From Corallium rubrum (taxonomy: Eukaryota; Cnidaria; Anthozoa; Scleralcyonacea; Coralliidae): 64,000 nt of DNA. The stretch is from NCBI GenBank assembly GCA_964035015.1, contig OZ036011.1:11447394-11511393 (forward strand), in the 5' to 3' direction. Under the pieces are notes generated by a model. That model was not told the origin of the DNA, did no database searches, and saw only the letters and a list, made by a program, of their open reading frames with translations. Shown piece after piece: positions 1-26,427 of this stretch. Made by a program: the position numbers and the translations under genes. Within the stretch, counting starts at the first letter, position 1, and the number at the start of each line of letters is the position of its first letter.

Positions 1-7
1 TTTTTAG

Positions 8-15104
<15,097 letters not shown>

Positions 15105-15854
15105 GGGCCCCCTCTACTGACCCGTTCAACGGGTAGAGGATCCAGTCGTGTCAGTCAGCTCACGTGACCCATATTGGTGAAACGCCTCGCTTTTTTTCAA
15201 TTCACGGGTTTTGATATGACGTCATGTCAGGGGGGAGGTAACTCCATTACTGTTGTGTTGCAGTGTATGTCAGTTCCCAGTCTCCCTCGCAGAGATCACG
15301 TATTTCTTTTATCTCATTCAAATGCATGCGGACAAAGGCTTTCCTGCTATTAACCGGCAAAGCTGGGACGTACGGAATTTGTTTTAGCTAGCATACTGGC
15401 GATAATATTGTTGGTATTGATTATGGAATGCCAGTGTAAATAATAACTCAACAATAAAATGGAACCATTTTTCACATTTATTAGGACTCTTATGCTTTTT
15501 ATGGTTCACTTGGAATTTAGTTAAGAAAAAAATAATTCTAGTGTTTGTTTTTTTATTGTTTAATCGTGTTATAAAGAGAAAACAGAAGTGTTTCATTATA
15601 TTTTGAACTTCAAGTTCCTACAGTTTTTGACATTTTCACATTTAGCGGCGTTGTTCACTATTTTGCCTCAGACTGTAAAAATTTTCGTAATAAGCTCCGA
15701 GAAATTGTACTTGTGGGAGAGACTAATCGATCGGAGGCGATTTTACGTTTCAAAATCCGTAATATATAATGCATTTTATATTTATATATTTCTAAAACTC
15801 ATTAATTCATGAGGAAAACACAAAGAAAATCGATGTTTAATGAGGGTCTATAAA

Positions 15855-16033
15855 GTCTGGTTTTCATGTCGCCGATGGCCGCCGATTTGTGATTTAGATG
15901 CATGTTAAAACGGGAAGTGCAGCAGCATGTTAAGTAATAAAGAACAATACAGAAAAGCAGTGCTTTTATTCTTTTACTTAACATGCATCTAAATCATGGG
16001 TCGGCGACCATCGACGACATACGAGAACCAGGC
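15855..16033. mobile_element. GTCTGGTTCTCAT fold-back MITE (reverse-oriented copy)
   Basis: Same family as 8569-8749 with the interior reversed. Right flank TTAA (16034-16037), left flank decayed to ATAAA. Confidence 0.7.
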
Positions 16034-16354
16034 TTAAATATGATATAGGCATGACCACGCGTAAGTCCTCAGGGGAGCAGAAAACAATGGTCTCCTTGCC
16101 AGAAATAATATGAAAACGCTAGGAAAACGTATACGTGTGGGTGGGGTCATAGATTCCTCTTGATTTACATAAACTTTAGCTTTGTTTTTCTCCACTTCAA
16201 TGAACTTACCAAATCGATCGTTTTAGAACTAATTTACAGAATCTGTGTCCGTTCTGTATCACTGTAATAAACTTTGAATTGAATTCCTTTGACAAAATCA
16301 CAGAGAAGAAGATTATTTGTTGTATAAAATATAATAATAGATACTTGATATAAA

Positions 16355-16460
16355 TAAGTTTTGTGGAAACACCACGTAAAATATTTCTTAAAAAAAAAAG
16401 CTTAGCAAAAAAGAGAATGCTTAGCAAAGAAATGTTTTACATGGTGTTTCCACAAAACTT
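16355..16460. repeat. Hairpin element, second copy
   Basis: Same arms as 9154-9222 with an A-rich 40-bp loop. Confidence 0.6.
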
Positions 16461-16838
16461 ATTTATATTACTTTATCGCCATGAAAACTTTCAAAGAATT
16501 AATAGATACGTGGTTAAGCAGAAACAAATTGCCGACTTAAATTTGTATCTACCTCGCAACGTAGTTCGGAACATTGCAACGTAGTTCGGAATGTTCATTT
16601 CAATTATACGTATCGGATTTCAAAAGCAAGCTGAAACGGACTATAAGAAACTTCATATTTTTGTTAGGCAAAATAAGGTGAAAGTTCATTAACTATTCAG
16701 ATGATCGTTACTTACATGTTCTCAGGCGTGAAACATGGTCAATTAAGGTGGCTGGTAGGAAAAAATTATGCAAAATTGTATTTTCCCCCTAAAACGTTTT
16801 ACAGTGTATATTTGTGCCTCATTCTAGTTCTTTGCATA

Positions 16839-17374
16839 CAGTGGCGCAACTATCTATTGGGAAGGGTGGGTAAACCCCATGGGCCCCGAGCAAAAGGAAT
16901 TAATTAGGGGCCCCGAGCATTTTGTGACGAGATCCGTAGATTCCATAGAACACCCTCTTTCTGATGGTTGTAACTGCCCTCAAAATGCAGGAAATAGCGT
17001 TTCAGAGCATTAGAAAATCAAAAATTTCCTGGGGGAGCATTTCCCGGGCCCGCCACTTTATCTGACAGTCTTGAGTCTTACACTGCCAATCCGCGGAGAT
17101 TGGGTAAAATGTCTGCGCGCAGGCTATGCGGAATGGATGAATGCAGTTATGAATCTATTCAAATAATCTGCCCACTTTAACAGATTTTGAATTGGAGTGT
17201 GAGTGATTAGATTTTGCTCAAAAGTGCAGGAAATGCTATTTCAGAGACCCTAGATTCAAATGTTTTCCGGGGGAGCATGCCCCCGAACCCCCCTAGAAAT
17301 GCGGTCACTAAATTGGAAAGGGCCCCCAAAGTAATCAATCCCATGGGCCCTCAGATGCCCAGTTGCACCGCTAC
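16839..17374. mobile_element. hAT-like MITE CAGTGGCGCAACT
   Basis: Starts CAGTGGCGCAACT and ends AGTTGCACCGCTAC, flanked by TTGCATA at 16832-16838 and 17375-17381. The interior carries two copies of a 'tgcaggaaat...tttcagag...gggggagcat' module also present in the hAT-like element at 45959. Family placement rests on CAGTGG ends and a 7-8 bp duplication. Confidence 0.55.
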
Positions 17375-17559
17375 TTGCATAGCTCTAGTGTCCGTGCTGA
17401 TAACTGGAAAGTTTCACACTTGCAACATTTGTGTATGTAGACAAAATCACATTTATCTATTAATATGCAAATGTATGCAAATTAGAATTGCTGAACTTAC
17501 TATAGAACAAAGATTCCTTTCCTTCTGAAAACATTACAGTGGACTGTTTAATTGTTACT

Positions 17560-17576
17560 CCGGCTAACACCAGACG
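17560..17576 (-). repeat. TTAA-family core motif
   Basis: Minus-strand CGTCTGG core variant (ggctaacaccagacgatttt on the plus strand). The element's ends could not be placed. Confidence 0.45.
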
Positions 17577-17724
17577 ATTTTATTCGTCAAAGAGAAAATG
17601 GACAGTGAAAGAGAACTGCCAACTATACGAATGGCGTACCATCTGGTATACCATCACACCCAACTATTTGAGGGTGGGACACCGTCAATAAGCTTTCTAA
17701 AACAAATGGTTGTTGATACAACAA

Positions 17725-17907
17725 TTGAAATATAGTAAGGTTAGATATACTGCCGAAACAGAGAACGTAGGAGTCTAACGTTTCGAGCGAAGGTCCTTCG
17801 TCACGTTTCTCTCTGACGAAGGCCCTTCGTTGCTCGAAACGTTGGACTCCTACGTTCTCTGTTTCGGCAGTATATCTAACCTTGCTATATTTCTATTGTT
17901 ATTTCAA
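17725..17907. mobile_element. Penelope-like inverted pair with hammerhead-like motifs
   Basis: Near-perfect palindrome. The plus-strand motif at 17813-17843 is CTGACGA, stem-loop, GAAAC, GTT. The minus-strand partner at 17778-17804 has GTGACGA, losing the first core C. Outer arms share 'gaacgtaggagtctaacgtt' and 'tatactgccgaaacag'. Confidence 0.65.
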
Positions 17908-18143
17908 CACTGCCTACGCAGCACGCTACTTTTATTACACTGGTTGATATATTCCTTGCCTGACGCTGATATAGAAATCATGCATTATGATTTTATCAAT
18001 CGCTTTACCAGTCTCAGCGACGCACGGACATTGCGACTTGATTCTACAGAGATAGTCGGTCACTATAACCTACCTGGCTATTTTCCGTTCAACTTGTGTT
18101 ACAACGACTGAATTTACAGCTTTGCTTGTATCTATTCACACAC

Positions 18144-18762
18144 CAGGGGCTCTGGGAGCTTTTCAAAGTTGTGGGTGTCCTGCGTCTCGCAGAATGCCAT
18201 AAACAGGGCCACGCCCTTCAGAGAATATAATAACTATATATACATAACTTAAATAATTTTTGAGTCGGTTTTCTTTGTTCTTGCGAGGGTTGTATATAGG
18301 CATACAACCCTATGAATACTAATTAGAAAATAAATGAAGAAAAAAACTAGGAAAATCTTTGTCCAAGGTAGAAAAAATAGACAAAACTTTGTTGGAAAAC
18401 CTCCTCAATAATCATTTAAGTCGGATAAAACCCTCGAACGTCGGGATTTATGCTATATAAAGCCCTCGGACGTCCTCGGGTGACGGTCTTTATATAGCAT
18501 AAATCTCTCGTTCTCGGGCTTTATCCTATACATACAAGATAACATTACAAGTTCACAACAACTTCAAGAACTTTTAAAAATATTAAAAAAAAGTAATATG
18601 TATAAAAAAATGAAAAGATGTACTTCGTGGCAACATTCAACAACACCAATTATCAATTTGTTTAAAATTTGCTAAAATATTGTGGGTGTCCTTAGTGTAG
18701 GATGTAGGCACCCACAGTCCAGAAAGTGCGGGTGTCCAGACCCGCTGCTTCCAGAGCCCCTG
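18144..18762. mobile_element. hAT-like element CAGGGGCTCTGG with 8-bp TSD
   Basis: Ends CAGGGGCTCTGGGAGC and complement, flanked by TCACACAC (18136-18143) and TCACACAT (18763-18770). A separate palindrome with arms 'tttatgctatataaagccct' lies inside at about 18422-18532. No transposase frame. Confidence 0.7.
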
Positions 18763-19657
18763 TCACACATTGCAAAACAAGTTGCAAGTGGCTCGGCAAG
18801 TGGTACTAAAGTATAAAGAAATGGTCATAACTCACCGTTTAAACTCGAAAATAGAGTAATTCTACCCCTGGTTCCAGACAGAACTAATCGAGTTGCCTTA
18901 TATATTCGCGTCAAATCAACATTCAAATTATGGTGAATAGCACACCCTCCAATCCAAAACTTGACAAAATAGTTTGCAAGAAAATACACCAATAACTTCT
19001 TTAATTAACATATTTAGAATATTGTTTCTTTTTCTTGCGCACAAATATAATTTTTGTCTCGTGCAACCTGAAGCTTGCGCCTTCAAGTATACTTTGGGTG
19101 GGCCTGCGTAATTTAAGTCTGAACGCAGACTTTTTTTAGGGGGGGGAGGGGAGTAAGTGGTAGAAACACTGAAACAGTTGCTTCCGAGACTTAGATAAAA
19201 CTTGGCCTCATAATTGTGTACCATTATTGGTCTGCATAGCAGCCGGGTTAATTTTTTGGGAGAGGAATGGGGTTAAAAAAGTTGGAAAACAGAAAGCATT
19301 TTAATTGATACTTTTCATGCAAGAATAGGGAAACGAGAACGAAGTGAAATTCCAAAAATATGAAGGTATGTTAGCCTTGCTTATGTGAAACAAAAACACA
19401 ATTGCATTTTAAAAATAATTATATTTCTTCCCTCCTCTTAATATTTACAAGTTTTAGAGTAGCACTCTGTTACGACATTTAACAAAATCAAAATTGTTTC
19501 ACATGATCGTAAAACGGTACCAGTGAAAAGAGAATAATGTCAGATTGTCAGTTGCTCTGCAAAACCACTTTCTTTTAAAAAGTTTTGATAAATAAAACTA
19601 GCTAAAACGCTACAGTCTTACGTTATTAAAGATCATTGTTTATAGGGCGACAACCGT

Positions 19658-20230
19658 CTATTTTGACTTTCCTTTGGGAGATTTAGTGGATTTCTTGGCA
19701 GGAGTCTTCTTTTTCGGAGTTGGTTTCTTTGATTTCTTCGTTGGTTTTGCCGTTGGCTTCTTGCCCTTGCTGGTAGTACTCTTTTTAGCACTGGGCTTTT
19801 TACTAGCAGGTTTGCCTTTGGCGGCAGCACCTTTCTTCGTGCTTTTCTTTCCTGTAACCTTCGCCTTCTTGTCAGACTTTTTCGCCTTCGTCTCGGTTTT
19901 CTTTTTAGGCTTTGCGGCTTTCGTCGTGGTCGCCGGTTTTTTTGGCGCCACGGCGGGTTTGGCGACTTTGAATGATCCTGAAGCGCCAGTTCCTTTTGTT
20001 TGTGTTAATACTCCACTGGCTACACCTCTTTTTAGGGCCGATTTGACGTGGACTTGTGCGTTTTCGCCGACTTTGTTATTCGCAACGACGTGCTTCAGGA
20101 TAGCTTGTCTCGACGAACCACCTCTTTCTTTCAAAGCTTGGGCAGCCTCTATTATCATATCAATGTACTTGGGATGCTCGGCAGGCTTCTTTGGTACCTT
20201 CGGTCCCTTCTTCGTTGCTGCATCAGACAT
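19658..20230 (-). CDS. H1: Linker histone H1
   Basis: A 190-residue intronless protein that binds the nucleosome dyad and linker DNA. After a short N-terminal tail, residues about 18-92 form the winged-helix globular domain (HPKYIDMIIEAAQALKERGG, SSRQAILKHVVANNK, GTGASGSFKV). The rest is a Lys/Pro/Ala/Ser-rich tail with repeated KKPxAKK-type blocks, as in the family. The start is the first ATG in frame, with a TATA box about 95 bp upstream. I do not see the conserved histone 3' stem-loop just after the stop, which hints at a polyadenylated, replication-independent variant. The codon usage is GC-richer than in neighbouring genes. The family is certain; the subtype is not. Confidence 0.95.
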   Translation of the reverse strand: MSDAATKKGPKVPKKPAEHPKYIDMIIEAAQALKERGGSSRQAILKHVVANNKVGENAQVHVKSALKRGVASGVLTQTKGTGASGSFKVAKPAVAPKKPATTTKAAKPKKKTETKAKKSDKKAKVTGKKSTKKGAAAKGKPASKKPSAKKSTTSKGKKPTAKPTKKSKKPTPKKKTPAKKSTKSPKGKSK

Positions 20231-20324
20231 TTTCGGGCTAGATCGGGATTTCTTGTGTCTCGGATCGCAGCTCTTTTCTCTTCGTGGATCGGGATCAGAA
20301 TGACTCGTGAGAACGCGCCGCGCC

Positions 20325-20332
20325 TTTTATAG
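20325..20332 (-). promoter_or_regulatory. TATA box of histone H1
   Basis: On the minus strand the sequence reads ctataaaa inside a GC-rich context (gcgctataaaaggcgcg), about 95 bp before the H1 ATG, the usual spacing for a histone promoter. Confidence 0.7.
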
Positions 20333-20386
20333 CGCGAGTGCGGACCTCTGCGTAAGCACCTCAACACAAGACCAAAAACGAGCTTC

Positions 20387-20481
20387 ATGGAGGACAAAAT
20401 TCGCTCAGCTTGTGCTTCTTTGCACTTTTCAACTGGACTTCATACACAAGTGAACCGACTTGGGGACGCCAAACATATAAA
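20387..20481 (+). CDS. Possible first coding exon of a gene divergent from H1
   Basis: ATG at 20387 opens 31 codons (MEDKIRSACASLHFSTGLHT, then QVNRLGDAKHI) ending in a strong donor, aa|gtaagt. It starts 156 bp from the H1 ATG on the opposite strand. I could not recognise the protein or find a following exon before 26.4 kb, so it may be chance, a short non-coding RNA leader, or a gene with a distant next exon. Confidence 0.3.
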
Positions 20482-22650
20482 GTAAGTACACATGTAGAGT
20501 GAAGTTTAAACGTGAGGTGTTAAATTGAGTGGTTGTGTTCCCGTTTGCTTCAAATTTGCAAATATTTCGAAAATATCGATGGCGGATTAAGTGTATTATC
20601 GTAGTTTTTCTGGCCGTGTAGCCAACACAAGTGTAGTAGCCGGGAAATATAGTTCTATTCGTGTAGACACTTCTTATATGTAATGATTTAGTCCATTAGA
20701 CTTTGGAAGATTTGGAATTTTATTGAAGAAAATTTGACAAGAAGTCGCCCAACAAACACAAAGCTGTTATGTCCGCCATGGTCACCCCACTCGTACTCAC
20801 ACAATTTTTTGTAAAATTCATGTGAAAATAAGATTCATTCTGCCTAAAAAAGTGTCTAGTTATGCATTTGAATGGTAGTGTTCCTATACAGAAGCAAAAA
20901 TTAAATTTCCTTCAAAAACCGAGAAAATATTTCGAAATTTCATCCCGGCAGATAGCCTCGGAGCTCTCAAGGTCGCCAAGAAGCGGATCAAAATTTTGAC
21001 GACTGGTCTTAGCATTTTATTGATTTTTTACAATTTTAAGGGGAAATTTCCATAAAATGGCTAGTAGGCCGTAATTTTAATTCTTAGATAGCATACGACT
21101 TCTTCAACAGACATAAAAGGTTTTTACAAACCATCCAAAGTCTTCTAAACTCATTTGACTAAGTTCACGATCAATTTTGATCGTGCTCTGCCAAACGGTC
21201 AACGCTATCTTATAACTATGAAATATTTCTATCGCTTGTTTTTTCTTATTTCTTCGCCGAATCACTACAAAATTATCTAAATATAAGAGAAAAGGGAAAA
21301 ATCATCTCCGATTTTCCTTTTCTGTACACTTGTGACAAGTGTAGAGCGACTATTTTGTCGTTCTTATAATGTTGCTTACCAGAATTCGTACGCCATTATT
21401 TTGCTTCAACTCGAACCCGAACTGAATTCAAATAGGATATTTAAGTCCTGTGTTACGGTATTTTTACGAAATAAACTCATTTTGTGAGAGAAATACACGT
21501 ATTCTAAACCATATTGCAGAATCGGGCTGCTTTGTGCTGCCCATCGCTAACAAGTCAGCAACAAACTTTCCAATTCAAACAATGTCTGGTCCTTCGCCAT
21601 TGTATTCAACGAACATTGGAAACGACAACATCGAAATTTTAACTATTGTCAATTTTAACCAACAATTCGACGGCTTTAGTGGACATAAATTAAAAAGGAA
21701 AGTTTGTCACGATAGCTGTTTATAATTTCTATTCTGAAAGTTAGCTTTAAACAAGGTTTAGTGACACTTTTCAAGTTGGCGCTAGTTCGGGTTTGGCGAG
21801 TGTTGAAGACGAAGGATGTCGAGAACGAGATTCGACACAAATGAGATATTCGATGGTTCACGTCTTTAACATCGCTTGAATTCGTTTTTTATGTTTTTAT
21901 CAAGTGAAAAATAGGTCTTTAGAAGTGGTGAATTGTTTTGGCGAGATGTCAAGTGTGCATTTTCATGCTATGAAGTTTTATTTGCCTCGTATCGGCTTTG
22001 TCTTCGCCTTCAACAACAACAACTTTGGAAAGCGCGCCTTAATTTCTTTAACGGATTTTTCAACTTCTGTATGAAGATCGTCCTTTTTTAACTAAAGGAT
22101 AAGTTGAGAGACGTGCTTTTTAAGATTCTCAACTTTTTAAATCGCAACTATTCCTCGATTTTAGTAGAAAATACGGCAAGATTTCTGTTCTTCGCTCACA
22201 CTAGTTTAATTGGGTTGACAACAATGGCGCTGTGAAGAAGACCAGTCGATGTCACTAATATCATTTTCTACAATATGCACAAATCAACTGTAGGACAATG
22301 TTAGCAATACTCTCCATAGTATTTTTATAATATTTATAAGATTTCTGAGGTGATTTTGTGGTGTCAGGCCTTTTCTGGAGTTTTTAATTTTAATTTTTTG
22401 TCAACTCATTGAAGGTGTACTTGACATGCAGGGCTGTTGGTTAATGTTGTGTGTTCTTCTCCAACTTCTTCATAAAAACCTAACTTCTCTAAAACAGTAA
22501 AAACATGATTCAGATTTATCTGTGTTGAGGAGTCAGACTCTCGGTTAAAACAAAAAATAACACAACAGCAATTTTGTGATTTTTATTATAATGAATTAAG
22601 AGTTTAGAAGAATATTTAGAAAAAGTTTATTTGTAACATTGTCAATTAGG
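20482..22650. other. Gene-free stretch
   Basis: No repeat or exon recognised. Short frames (for example 21450-21725) show no known domain and no splice context. Confidence 0.5.
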
Positions 22651-22671
22651 AAGGGTGAGAAAGTTTAAGTT

Positions 22672-22965
22672 ACATCTAGTGGGTCAGGTTTGTGTAGAAG
22701 CTAGGTGGTAAACAAATCGAAATAATTAGTAAGGTTTGAGTAGTGCTGAAATTATTGAATGTATCTAACATTTCAAGGGAACTCATGAACTAGGCCCTTC
22801 GTCAGACATTTTTCTCTGACGAAGCCTTCACGAGTTCACTTGAAACGTTAGAAACTACATTCAATAATTTTGGCAGTTTTCAAACGTTACTATATTTTGA
22901 TTTGTATTTCAACAATGGCTGCACAGCACATTAATTTTATTTCAGTAGGTGGTAAACAAACTGGT
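22672..22965. mobile_element. Penelope-like inverted pair inside minisatellite DNA
   Basis: About 235 bp carrying two hammerhead-like motifs: minus strand 22767-22805 (CTGACGA ... GAAAT GTT) and plus strand 22816-22849 (CTGACGA ... GAAAC GTT). 'aggtggtaaacaaa' occurs on both sides (about 22704 and 22949), so it either duplicated its target or landed between two minisatellite units. Confidence 0.6.
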
Positions 22966-23070
22966 GGGTCAACAACAACAACAACAACAACAAGTTTATT
23001 CACACCACAAATAAATATTTACATCAATTGATAAGTACATACAGATACCTATGGCACGGTCACCAGAAAT

Positions 23071-23398
23071 CAGTGCTGGATTAACCTTCCCAGGGATGGG
23101 AGCAAAAATATTTTAGTGCCAGTCACAAAATGAGAGCCTTCCCCAGGTATGGTGAACTGAAAGTGTAGGCTGATCGGATCATCAGAGGTTCATACTTAGG
23201 CTACCTCAGGTGCCACTCCCCTCCCACTTTCAAACAGAAGGGGGCCTATGGTTGAGATAGCGTGTGATTTTCTCAGGCTACTTCGGACTTTCAAAGAGAA
23301 ACTGCATAATTTTTTTATTCACTCATTTTTTTGGGGGCCAGTCACAATCTGGGGCCAGGGGCAAATGCCCCCTTTGCTCCACAGGTAATCCACCACTG
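23071..23398. mobile_element. hAT-like MITE with perfect 8-bp TSD
   Basis: Ends CAGTGCTGGATTA and TAATCCACCACTG, flanked on both sides by CCAGAAAT (23063-23070, 23399-23406). 328 bp, non-coding. Confidence 0.8.
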
Positions 23399-23429
23399 CC
23401 AGAAATAGCAAAAACTAAATGAGTCTGGT

Positions 23430-24095
23430 TACCTTAGTGGGTCAGGTTAGTGTATAAGCTGGGTGCTGAATGCACTAGTGGATCATGTTGGTGTATAATC
23501 TGGGTGGTGAACAAACTAGTGGGTCAGGTTAGTGTATAAGCTAGGTGGTGATTACACCAGTGGTGCAGGTTAGTGTATAAGCTAGGCAGTAAACACACTA
23601 GTGGGTCAGGTTAGTGTATAAGCTAGGCAGTAAACACACTAGTGGGTCAGGTTAGTGTATAAGCTAGGTGGTGATTACACCAGTGGGGCAGGTTAGTGTA
23701 TAAGCTAGGCAGTAAACACACTAGTGGGTCAGGTTAGTGTATAAGCTAGGTGGTGAACAAACTAGTGAGTCAGGTTAGTGTATAAGCTAGGCAGTAAACA
23801 CACTAGTGGGTCAGGTTAGTGTATAAGCTAGGTGGTGATTACACCAGTGGGGCAGGTTAGTGTATAAGCTAGACAGTAAACACACTAGTGGGGCAGGTTC
23901 ATGTATAAGCTAGGTGGTGATTATGCCAGTGGGGCAGGTTAGTGTATAAGCTAGACAGTAAACACACTAGTGGGTCAGGTTAGTGTATAAGCTAGGTAGT
24001 AAACAAACTAGTGGTTCAGGTTAGTGTATAAGCTAGGCAGTAAACACACTAGTGGGTCAGGTTAGTGTATAAGCTAGGTGGTGAACACACCAGCC
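23430..24095 (+). repeat. 41-bp minisatellite, forward block
   Basis: About 15 units of 'tagtgggtcaggttagtgta' plus 'taagctaggcagtaaacacac', with GGTGGTGATTACACC variants. Confidence 0.9.
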
Positions 24096-24114
24096 AAATA
24101 CCATTAGCATGTTT

Positions 24115-24450
24115 ACTGCATAACTTACCTGACCCACTAGTGTGTTTACCACGTAGGAACACTAACCTGACCCACTAATGTGTTTACCACCTAGTATTAC
24201 TAACCTGACCCACTAATGTGCTTACCACCTAGTATTACTAATCTGACCCACTAATGTGTTTACCACCTAGTAACACTAACCTGACCCACTAGTGTATTCA
24301 GCACCTAGGAACACTAACCTGACCCACTAATGTGTTTACCACCCCACTAGTGTGTTCAGCACCCAGCTTATACGCTAATTAACCTGACAAGCTCTGCTTA
24401 TACACTAACCTGACCCACACTAACCTGACCCACACTAACCTGACCCTCTG
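24115..24450 (-). repeat. 41-bp minisatellite, inverted block
   Basis: The same unit in reverse orientation ('cactaacctgacccactaat', 'gtgtttaccacctag'), slightly shorter units, separated from the forward block by about 20 bp. Confidence 0.85.
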
Positions 24451-24644
24451 ACTGGTCTGTTTACTGCCATTTTTGCTGACCTACTTGGGGGGGGGGTTGT
24501 GTTAAAATGCCTTGGGTGTGAAGCTAATAATAACATGTACTTATACCGCGCAAATTCAACTTTAAGGTTTTCAAATGCACCTTACAATAATTTTTGACAT
24601 GGCCAAGTTGAAGGCATATTAAAGGTGCTCAGGCAGCCGCCATT

Positions 24645-24774
24645 ACGACACATATTGGCCCACGAATTACAGCTAAGACCTAGGTGTTGGTTTTGCGGAG
24701 GGAGGAAAACTGGAGAACCCAGTGAAAAACCCTCGAAGCACAGGAGAGACCAACTAAACTCTACTCACATGTAA
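24645..24774 (-). repeat. 5S-SINE body fragment
   Basis: Minus-strand 'ggaggaaaactggagaaccc' and 'cctcgaagcacaggagagac'; the 5S-like head is missing. Confidence 0.65.
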
Positions 24775-26427
24775 GAACCTCACTGTCTATTGTCTCTATT
24801 GACAAAATTTTGAATGATGCATAAGCACAGCATGTAAAAAATACTCAGATTTCCGAAATGAGGTTTTTCAGAGTAAGATATGGCCATGTAGAGCCAGGTT
24901 AGTCCTAATAGAAATAGAACTAATGTTTTGTGGTATTGCTCACCAGCATCAACATGAGGTAAAATCTGAGTTGTTTTGTCACTGCCACTGTCTCTTTATG
25001 ACTTAATAACTATCAATCGGAGTCTACACAAAAAAATTACCTTTTGACCAAAAAATATTTTTCAATTTAATTCCAACAGAAATGTGGTGAGATAATGTAT
25101 CTTGTCTAATTTGATTTTCACTTTGTGAACGGGTATAAACCAATGACAAAGTTGTGTAAGGATTCCACGTTCAATCCTGCCCTAGAATTAATTAAAAGTA
25201 AACTGAACTTAAAGTAAAATGTTAACTTTTGAGCGTCGTGTCTCGCCATATTTTTTTATGCGTTTATAGTTTCCTTTTAAACTCTTGTTGTTAGCTTAAA
25301 AACACTGTGCTAATCTGTAATGTCATTGTGTTTTTAAGATATCTTCTTAGCCGTCTCATTATCTCTGATCTTCTTTGAGTTGTAATCGAATGAAGAATTG
25401 CTAAATAACATTTAAATAATTATCAACTCAACCATTTAGTATTCTGTGTTTGTATCAACTCACTTGAGAGTATACAACAAATACTTGATAGATAGGTTAT
25501 TTCTTATTTTTGGAAAATATAGTTTCAAAGGCCGTCAAGTTTATAGCGAGATAAATTATAAACTGTCTTGTGTATGCAACAACATTAAACTTAAAATTGG
25601 TTCTATTTTAAATTTCATTTGGCAACTAATAAATTCAAACAAAGTGTTTACTTTTTTAGAATTACATTTTGAAATTGTTCATATTTGTTTTGCTTTTTAA
25701 CCAGAATAATTCGGCACAATAATTCCTACAAAGGAACCTCGAGAGAGAACTTCCAAAAATCTAGCTTATGAAAAGCGTAAAGCAGAGATTTTTGCTTTTT
25801 TATCGTGTATCTTGTACAGAAAGCAAATATCAGTTCCTGTGATTTTTGACAAATAATTAATTAATGTTCCCCACAAACAAGAGCTTTCGCTTTTGTTTGT
25901 GTTTGCAGCTGTTTTGTGTTCAATTAACCAGCTGTTGAGCACTTTGATCACTTTCAAACATTAATGAAATCATCCTTCTTGCAATTTTATGATTTTCCTC
26001 TCGTAATCTTACTTCACAGCATTGAATCAGGACATCAAACATTTCCTAAACTTTATCTTGATATTTCTATAGTCCTCAGACATTACGGAAAGGAAGTTTT
26101 TCGTTAGAAATTATTAAGTCTTTACGCTATACCTTATGTCTATGCATCTATTTTGCAATTTGGTTAATTAATATTGTCACTATGATGTGAATCACTCATT
26201 GGTTTATAACTTTGCTTTATATAAAGTGCTCAGTCATTTCGTTATTCTTAACCAGGCGATTGTTTGTGAAGGACGAACAACGCAGTTAAAAAGCTACAGC
26301 TCTGTTCCAGTTTTAAATCTGAACACGGTTCGTGGATTACTTGGAGAACTTGCGCTGACATTAGTGAACAAAACTGAGCTTTTTAGAAATCTGTGTAGTT
26401 TTTGTTAGTATATTTTAAGCACAGATT
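24775..26427. other. Gene-free stretch upstream of the homeobox gene
   Basis: AT-rich; no repeat or coding exon supported. It presumably includes the promoter and 5' UTR of the homeobox gene starting at 26428. Confidence 0.5.

Larger units (their letters stand above)
15105..19657. other. Intergenic region, CNOT3 to H1
   Basis: No gene recognised. It holds the elements listed at 15855, 16355, 16839, 17560, 17725 and 18144. The rest is AT-rich with no supported exons. Confidence 0.6.

Noticed and set aside
19674..20303. 209-codon hydrophobic plus-strand frame
   Set aside because: It is the antisense of the Lys/Ala/Pro-rich histone H1 coding sequence, which always yields a Phe/Leu/Gly-rich shadow.
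23430..24450. CRISPR-like regular repeats
   Set aside because: The 41-bp units are contiguous with no unique spacers, and the genome is animal; it is a minisatellite.
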